The notes under the pieces were generated by a model. It searched no databases and was not told the DNA's origin. It saw only the letters and a list, made by a program, of their open reading frames with translations. Of a stretch of 63,199 nt of DNA, positions 58,058 to 63,199 are shown in pieces. The translations under genes and the position numbers were made by a program. How positions within the stretch are numbered: position 1 is the stretch's first letter; every line of letters starts with the position of its first letter. The stretch is from Enterovibrio nigricans DSM 22720 (GTDB lineage Bacteria; Pseudomonadota; Gammaproteobacteria; Enterobacterales; Vibrionaceae): NCBI RefSeq assembly GCF_900167155.1, contig NZ_FUXU01000020.1, positions 1 through 63,199 on the forward strand, in the 5' to 3' direction.

Positions 58058-58467
58058 CGCCTTCAGTTTCTCCGGTCGCCTTTCGCTTAACGCGCGGGGC
58101 AGACCTAAAACATTCAATTCAGTTCTCCGTTCAACGAAATGACATTCATGCAGGTTGTGTCGCTTCATTGGTAGGTTGTCTTTCCACACTTGTGATTCGT
58201 CTTGCCGATGGTGAGACGACGAAAACCTTCAATGAACCATTGGAAATCCTCTCTGTCTCCGGCTCATTAACACTCAATCATGTTCATCTTCATATCAGCG
58301 TGGCAGATGTAGAAGGGCGTGTGTGGGGTGGTCATTTAATGGAAGGAAGCATCGTCAGCCATACAGCTGAAGTGTGTTTATTGTCATTTCCCTGTCTGCA
58401 ATTCAGTCGTGCATATGATGACAATACGGGCTATACCGAACTTCTCATCCAAAAATCAACGCCTTAA
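58054..58467 (+). CDS. PPC/DUF296 domain protein
   Basis: The 137-residue protein is a single PPC (DUF296) domain: AFRLTRGADLKHSIQFSV, IHAGCVASLVGCLSTLVIRLAD, EPLEILSVSGSLTLN, HVHLHISVADVEGRVWGGHL and AYDDNTGYTELLI. Bacterial PPC proteins form trimers; many bind metal through the HLH-type histidines, and some plant relatives bind DNA. ATG 58054 overlaps the stop of the preceding gene (ATGA). The earlier in-frame start at 57904 is rejected because it would overlap that gene fully. Role unknown; linkage to matP is notable. Confidence 0.82.
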   Translation: MTPSVSPVAFRLTRGADLKHSIQFSVQRNDIHAGCVASLVGCLSTLVIRLADGETTKTFNEPLEILSVSGSLTLNHVHLHISVADVEGRVWGGHLMEGSIVSHTAEVCLLSFPCLQFSRAYDDNTGYTELLIQKSTP

Positions 58468-58619
58468 GGTAGCGTGTCACTTTTATTCAATAAAATGAAT
58501 AAAGCAGCGGTAATGTCAGAAAAATCTCGGGATAATAAAAGCGTTTCTGATGAAATATTCAGTTAAATGAATATGGCAGTAACCTCTATGGGCTATTTCT
58601 TCGCGTGTTATATTATTTG

Positions 58620-58632
58620 ACGCACTATAACT
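58620..58632 (+). repeat. Direct repeat, copy 1, left of sortase cassette
   Basis: ACGCACTATAACT. The same 13 bases recur at 61490-61502, at the end of the sortase gene; 11 of the bases also occur at 54640-54650. Confidence 0.5.
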
Positions 58633-58752
58633 TAAATTTGATGGCTTCCTTTTTGTTGCCACACTTTGCCTTAATCCATCATCGTTGAGCCCACAACCCG
58701 ACAGATTGATTTGTTTTACTTTGCCCATTCAAGTGAACAGCGAGATTGGCAA

Positions 58753-60855
58753 ATGTACTCACTCAAACTATTCGGCATTCGTGTAATGGGCTCTTTTGGA
58801 GATTGGAGCTTAGCGGTTTTGCTTACCTTTATTCTGTGTGCTTCCGTACAGGCATCGGAGGAGGGTAACGGGCTTTATATCCAGTCTGCCAATGAACAAA
58901 CCGGCATATGGACGCAAGCACCACAACTATCGACTAACGCGGATATGGTTATTACCGGCATCGTAAATCGTGCAATAGTCACTCAAGCTTACTCCAACCC
59001 AACTGATGATTGGGTGCATGCGCGTTATGTTTTTCCATTGCCACAGAATGCAGCCGTAGACCGATTGTATATTCGAGTCGGTGAGCGAGTTATCGAAGGA
59101 GAAATTCAACCTAAGCAGCAAGCAAGACAACGCTTTAATCAAGCGGCAAGTCAGGGAAAGAAAGCATCGTTGATAGAGCAGCATCGTTCAAATTTGTTTT
59201 CGACTTCCGTCTCAAACATCGCTCCGGGCGAAACCATCAAGGTTACGATTGAGTATCAGGAAATTGTGACGTACCAAGAGGGGGCGTTTAACCTTAGGTT
59301 CCCGACCACGTTCACCCAACGTTATGTTCCATCATCAAGAAGTTCGCCAGTGCTGGTGGACGAAAATTTGGTACTAAATCGTCTTCAAAACGGGTGGGCG
59401 GTACCGAATAGCCGTGTGCCGGATGCCGATCAAATTACTCCTGAGCCGCGCGATCTGATACGGGAAAATACTATATCGTTTACCCTTTCTCTTGAAATAA
59501 ACATGGGCCTGCCCATTGCCAACATTGAAAGTGATACGGCATCTCTCAACGTCACTGAAATCTCGCCCTCACGGTATCGCGTTTCGTTGAGCGAGTCAGA
59601 TATTGCGAACCGAGACTTTGTGCTTTCATGGTCTCCGCAAGCGGGTTCTGAGCCGGTGGCCGCTATGTTTATTGAGAATGCTTCCGACGCGAAGTATGGC
59701 TTGTTATTGATGGTGCCACCTTCATCTAAGGTGACCCATTTAAAGAAAAACATCACGTTTATTTTGGATGTATCAGGCTCTATGTACGGTGAAGTAATAG
59801 AGCAAGCGAAAGAAGCGGTGATTTATGGCTTGAGTAAACTCAGCCCTGAAGACCATTTCAATGTCATCTACTTCAACGATCAGGCTTTCCGCATTTCTGA
59901 CACTCCGTTACCTGCATCGTTATCCAACATTGGGCTGGCAACACATTTCGTCGAGCAATTGACCGCGGATGGTGGGACTGAGATGTTAGAAGCTATCGAT
60001 TCAGCTTTTTCCGTGCAGACCTTGCCTGATGCATTAAATCAGCTTGTCTTTGTGACTGATGGGGCTATTGCAAATGAAAGCGAATTGTACTCGACGATCA
60101 ACAAAGATTTGGGGGAGAGACGCCTCTTCACTGTAGGGATAGGCTCGGCACCGAACACCGCATTCATGCAACGCGCTGCGCGAGCAGGAAAAGGCACATT
60201 TACGCAAATAGGCGATCTGAGCAACGTCAGCAAACAGCTTGAAGAACTATTTCAGAAACTATCCAGTCCAGTCTTGCAAAATCTTAGTGTGGTGTGGGAA
60301 ACCGGGAAATCAGTAGATGCTTGGCCAAATCCGATGCCCGATTTATATGCCGAAGAACCTCTAGTACAAGTATTCAAGTTTGAAGGGGAGAGCAACACAT
60401 TGTCGGTCTCAGGGCGTTTGCAAGAGACTGAATGGCAACAGCAGATCAACACTGCCGCGATAATGCCGAGCGAGGCGACAGGGCTTTCAGTTCTTTGGGC
60501 AAGAACGCAAATTGAGAGCATCGACTTAAACCCAGCAATCACTGCTTTCGAAAAAGAAAAGGCAATTACCGACTTGGGCCTTAAACACCATATCGTCACA
60601 AAACACACCAGTTTGGTCGCCATTGAAAAAGCACCGACTAGGCCCGTCAAGCAAGATGCAGTAACACACGCAATCAAGCCGATGCATCCCAAAGGTAGTC
60701 GTTCCACGTTGCTGCAAAGCGGCTTAGGAAGTAACAGATATGTTTACGTGGGCTTGCTGATGATCGTAATAAGCCTTATCGGGTTCACGTTTATGAACTA
60801 CAAGCGTGACTGCGACCGTTCAGATGTAATCAAACAGGGAGCGTCGATGCAATGA
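58753..60855 (+). CDS. VIT/vWA sortase-target protein (marine proteobacterial type)
   Basis: The protein of about 700 residues has a signal peptide (LAVLLTFILCASVQAS), a VIT domain (ADMVITGIVNRAIVTQAYSN, VFPLPQNAAVDRL, NLRFPTTFTQRY) and a von Willebrand A domain with an intact MIDAS (FILDVSGSMYGE, DGGTEM, FVTDGA). The C-terminus has LLQSGLGSNR, one membrane helix and basic residues. It matches the TIGR03788-type target of Gram-negative sortases, but the LPxTG-like motif is LLQSG. ATG 58753 is chosen; the ribosome-binding site is weak. It overlaps the sortase gene by 4 bp. Likely anchored in the cell envelope. Confidence 0.88.
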   Translation: MYSLKLFGIRVMGSFGDWSLAVLLTFILCASVQASEEGNGLYIQSANEQTGIWTQAPQLSTNADMVITGIVNRAIVTQAYSNPTDDWVHARYVFPLPQNAAVDRLYIRVGERVIEGEIQPKQQARQRFNQAASQGKKASLIEQHRSNLFSTSVSNIAPGETIKVTIEYQEIVTYQEGAFNLRFPTTFTQRYVPSSRSSPVLVDENLVLNRLQNGWAVPNSRVPDADQITPEPRDLIRENTISFTLSLEINMGLPIANIESDTASLNVTEISPSRYRVSLSESDIANRDFVLSWSPQAGSEPVAAMFIENASDAKYGLLLMVPPSSKVTHLKKNITFILDVSGSMYGEVIEQAKEAVIYGLSKLSPEDHFNVIYFNDQAFRISDTPLPASLSNIGLATHFVEQLTADGGTEMLEAIDSAFSVQTLPDALNQLVFVTDGAIANESELYSTINKDLGERRLFTVGIGSAPNTAFMQRAARAGKGTFTQIGDLSNVSKQLEELFQKLSSPVLQNLSVVWETGKSVDAWPNPMPDLYAEEPLVQVFKFEGESNTLSVSGRLQETEWQQQINTAAIMPSEATGLSVLWARTQIESIDLNPAITAFEKEKAITDLGLKHHIVTKHTSLVAIEKAPTRPVKQDAVTHAIKPMHPKGSRSTLLQSGLGSNRYVYVGLLMIVISLIGFTFMNYKRDCDRSDVIKQGASMQ

Positions 60856-61490
60856 AACCCATCAAACTTGCGTGCTTGGCGCTATTGGTTCTGGGAGTGT
60901 TTTTCATGTCACAAGGACTCTTTATTAAAGCGAAAGCACAACTAGCACAGTACTTGATTAGTCAGGCTTGGGATAAACAGCATAGCAGTCGTCAGAATGA
61001 AAAACCTTGGCCATGGGCAGATACCTATCCAGTTGCGAAGTTAAGCTGGGGAGACCTCCCTGGTCAAATGGTGCTTTCTGGCGCTAATGCGAGAAACTTG
61101 GCTTTTGGGCCTGTTCTTCAAATGAATACTGCACAACCGGGACGAAGAGGGAATGTGGTTATTTACGGTCATAACGATACCCATTTTTCATCACTAAGTG
61201 CGGTGGCTATTGGTGATTCAATTAAGCTGGAAACGAAAGTGGGGACACAAGTAGTCTACGAAGTGTCCTCTGTTCATGTCGTGGATGAGTCTGATACAGT
61301 TTGGGTTGAGGACCTGGGGGATAATCGTTTGACGTTGGTAACCTGTTATCCGTTTAATGATGTTCAGGTTGACGGAGAAGAGCGCTACATCATTGTTGCG
61401 CATCCTGCATTTGATATTGCCGACTTTAGTGATTTCTCGTTTGGCATTGATCTCCCATTTAATACGGATATAAGAGACCAACACCTTTAA
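60852..61490 (+). CDS. Class GN sortase (Gram-negative marine type)
   Basis: The 212-residue protein has an N-terminal membrane anchor (LACLALLVLGVFFMSQGLF) and a sortase beta-barrel. The catalytic His is in VIYGHNDTHF (residue 107), the Cys in TLVTCYPF (residue 165) and the Arg in EERYIIVAH (residue 178). This is the TIGR03784-type sortase that pairs with one VIT/vWA target. ATG 60852 overlaps the target stop (ATGA), giving translational coupling. Its stop codon is the first base of the right direct repeat. Confidence 0.92.
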   Translation: MKPIKLACLALLVLGVFFMSQGLFIKAKAQLAQYLISQAWDKQHSSRQNEKPWPWADTYPVAKLSWGDLPGQMVLSGANARNLAFGPVLQMNTAQPGRRGNVVIYGHNDTHFSSLSAVAIGDSIKLETKVGTQVVYEVSSVHVVDESDTVWVEDLGDNRLTLVTCYPFNDVQVDGEERYIIVAHPAFDIADFSDFSFGIDLPFNTDIRDQHL

Positions 61491-61502
61491 CGCACTATAA
61501 CT
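61490..61502 (+). repeat. Direct repeat, copy 2, right of sortase cassette
   Basis: ACGCACTATAACT, identical to 58620-58632. The first base is the last base of the sortase stop codon. Confidence 0.5.
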
Positions 61503-61846
61503 ATGGGATTACATCACTTATTCTTCCATACATACAAAGGTTCAAACCGTATCGAGGTACTCACTTTGAACGTGATCAAAACTATTATATTCCTGACAAA
61601 AAAAAGGACGCAGATGCGTCCTAATGGGAGGTAATAGAGACAGAAATATTGTTATTTTTCAAAGCGGACTCAGTACGTTTAAATGTTCTATAACTCATTA
61701 AAAACAAACAACTTACTAAGGCCGCCGTCCTGTTAAAGTAAACTTAGTACATAGTGCGAGTACTACAAGGTAAAGGTTCAAATCTTCGAGCTTGATTCCT
61801 GAATAATGTAACTGTAAAAAACGGCAATTACATTGCTGCGTGGCAT
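61503..61846. other. Intergenic region, convergent sortase / acyltransferase
   Basis: 344 bp holding one strong minus-strand terminator (61598-61622) and otherwise AT-rich DNA without a gene. No terminator for the plus-strand sortase transcript is obvious, though the same hairpin may serve. Confidence 0.6.
61598..61622 (-). terminator. Rho-independent terminator, minus strand
   Basis: AGGACGCA and TGCGTCCT form a stem with a 2-base loop, followed on the minus strand by seven or more Ts. It would end the acyltransferase transcript after a 3' region of about 225 bases. Confidence 0.8.
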
Positions 61847-62923
61847 CTAACCGACTTGGTTGGAGTCCAGTTCAACTTGTTTATTCTTACCTACACGCCT
61901 CAATGCTTTTAATGCCGGTCGTTCAATAAACCGATATGTCAGAGTCGATAACGTAATAAGAAATGCCGTGAACAAAACCATGGACAGTGCCAGATAATAA
62001 CCAGCAGTTTGTTCATACCACCATGACAAAAACTCAGGTGCAAGGTAGTTAACGACTTCAACCCCGACCAACAAGACCACGGCATGCCATAAGTACAAAG
62101 AGTAAGAAATATCACCCAGGAAGCGAGTCGCTCGGTTGTCAAAGGTATCCAAAAACAATGAGCGACGTTTCTCTTGATTTGCGCCGAATAGAACAAGCAA
62201 TCCAAAAAGCGCATAAACAATCACGCCTTGCTGAATTGATGCGCCTGCATGTAGTAAATAAATCATCGCCGCTACAATCGAAAACATCACTACGTCATTA
62301 TTTGCTAGTCGTTTAACGAAAGTAGGGAGGTTAACCATACTTAGCCACATACCTAGCGTGAATCCGCATAATGCTCGGAGCAAGGATTGTGGGCCAGACG
62401 TTAAATCGATAGTGCCGTGAGTTGTAGCCATGCTGTAGAGCACAAACAGCATTAAGATGGGCAACCAAACTCCGCGTTTTGCGCCGTGGGGAACCATGCA
62501 CACGATAACCGGAAACAACATATAACTTAGCCACTCGACGCTAAGCGACCAAGCGGGGAAGTTCCACGTCAACGCTGAAGAGGCTTCGAGACTTTGAAGC
62601 AAAAACAAGTTCGACATCAGAGTTTGTGGGACGTTGTAAGGCCCTTGAAACGCAGGGATGCCGCTTAATCCCCAATACTCTAATAACGGGCCTCCGTAGA
62701 ATAAGATCGCATTGAAATATTTGAACGTTTCCCACAACACCAAAACGGCAATTGTCACTAGAAACAACGGGTAGATACGGCTAAACCTAAGCCACATAAA
62801 CTGTCGCCAAGCTTTAAAACTAAATCCAGAAGTAAATGAATCTCGATAGACGAGCATCATCACGAAGCCACTGAGTATGAAGAACAGATCAACCGTCCCG
62901 AGGATAGCCAGTGTCGAGTGGTG
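61847..62923 (-). pseudogene. Acyltransferase family 3 (OafA-like), 5'-truncated
   Basis: The frame encodes about 358 residues of an integral membrane O-acyltransferase with about nine helices. It begins within the conserved VDLFFILSGF motif (near 62900) and continues with RDSFTSGFSFKAWRQFMWLRFSRIYPLFL, SLSVEWLSYMLFPV and a C-terminal FIERPALKAL. Intact members have some 40-60 more residues with the LRGLAALxVxxxH helix. In this frame a stop at 62924-62926 and non-coding sequence follow instead. It is therefore a truncated gene, even though ATG 62863 could start a shorter product. Such enzymes acetylate surface polysaccharide sugars. Confidence 0.8.
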
Positions 62924-63011
62924 TTATCTGAAACATGAAAATACGCCGCGACAAATTACGCAATGGAAAATTCTCACCAGAACAACGCACAAAAATTAGT
63001 TAAGTTCGTGA

Positions 63012-63050
63012 CGCCATGTTTGTTTAGCTATTAACTAAACAAGCATGGCG
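63012..63050. repeat. Long stem-loop near the IS
   Basis: CGCCATGTTTGTTTAG (63012-63027) pairs with CTAAACAAGCATGGCG (63035-63050), 15 of 16 bp plus a possible G-U pair, around a 7-base loop. No T-run follows on either strand. It sits in the 210-bp piece between the truncated acyltransferase and the IS end. Confidence 0.65.
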
Positions 63051-63136
63051 AGCATTAATACTGACGATCGCTGCAGCATCGGTACTAGAGGCGAAGTTGG
63101 TCATCAATAATTCGAGGGCATTTTCAAGCTAGAAAG

Positions 63137-63199
63137 GGCTTTGTTGCTTAAATCGATGGAACTAAATCTAGAAGCTACGATCTGATCGGCTACACCCAT
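63137..63199 (+). mobile_element. Left end of an IS5-family-like insertion sequence
   Basis: The terminal repeat begins GGCTTTGTTGCTTAA at 63137, matching (inverted) the repeat at 82-96. Only 63 bases of the element are inside; the transposase start is beyond the edge. The orientation is the same as that of the left copy. Confidence 0.75.

Noticed and set aside
63012-63050. Hairpin as an integron attC site
   Set aside because: No GTTRRRY/RYYYAAC core sites and no bulged VCR-like structure; no gene cassettes in the window.
1-63199. A circular plasmid of 63 kb closed by one IS copy
   Set aside because: The 9 bases flanking the two IS ends differ, no replication or partition genes are present, and the content is chromosomal housekeeping genes.
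1-63199. CRISPR arrays, tRNA, rRNA and dif site
   Set aside because: No regularly spaced direct repeats, cloverleaf or rRNA sequence was seen, and no sequence like a gammaproteobacterial dif was found.

Overview
The window is chromosomal DNA of a Vibrionaceae-like marine gammaproteobacterium (Vibrio, Photobacterium, Enterovibrio or Grimontia; the genus cannot be fixed by eye). Three things support this: housekeeping proteins that closely match E. coli and Vibrio types, several small families typical of Vibrionaceae (DUF3334-, DUF3802-, DUF3634- and DUF3466-like), and E. coli-like gene order (rsmF-letB-letA / msrC-proQ-prc; pyrD-zapC-rlmKL-uup-rmf / fabA-ycbZ / matP). matP itself and three perfect matS-type sites place the segment in the terminus macrodomain of the main chromosome. 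Both edges lie inside copies of one IS5-family-like insertion sequence, so the window probably ends where an assembly broke at a repeated IS.

Layout. 1-5.4 kb is accessory. An IS end truncates a rhamnose ABC permease gene (rhaP). It is followed by a frameshifted second permease (rhaQ), the mutarotase rhaM and the kinase rhaK, which is the rhizobial rhaSTPQUK order. Next, on the minus strand, is a four-gene nickel superoxide dismutase operon: TPR-like protein, a His-rich mini membrane protein, sodN and sodX, with a near-perfect Fur box at its head. 5.4-15.2 kb holds signalling and general functions: a CheX-like protein, a TorS-like hybrid kinase, tapT, nagK, a membrane diguanylate cyclase and a second fabH-type synthase. 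15.4-19.6 kb holds a SLC13/DASS dicarboxylate transporter, sanA and the malic enzyme maeA, a plausible C4-dicarboxylate uptake and oxidation group. 19.9-26.2 kb holds hrpB, yajQ, aroH, a stand-alone PEP-synthase C-terminal-domain protein and cvfB.

26.4-35.4 kb is the conserved rsmF-letB-letA / msrC-proQ-prc block (envelope lipid transport, RNA chaperone, periplasmic protease). Then come pncB, pepN, a DUF2835 protein, the 180-kDa-class NAD-glutamate dehydrogenase and pyrD. 46.8-57.1 kb continues with zapC, rlmKL, a glutaredoxin-like protein, uup, DUF3466, rmf, fabA (with a perfect 20-bp FabR-type palindrome) and the Lon-like ycbZ. matP heads a three-gene operon with a DUF3634-like membrane protein and a PPC-domain protein.

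The right end carries a two-gene Gram-negative sortase system (VIT/vWA target plus class GN sortase) and a 5'-truncated acyltransferase, then the second IS end. No tRNA, rRNA or CRISPR was seen. The items most worth a second look are the Fur-box NiSOD operon with its HupE-like mini-protein, the unusual LLQSG-type tail of the sortase target, the matS cluster, the catalytically eroded PEP-synthase-domain protein, and the pyrD promoter that overlaps a terminator.
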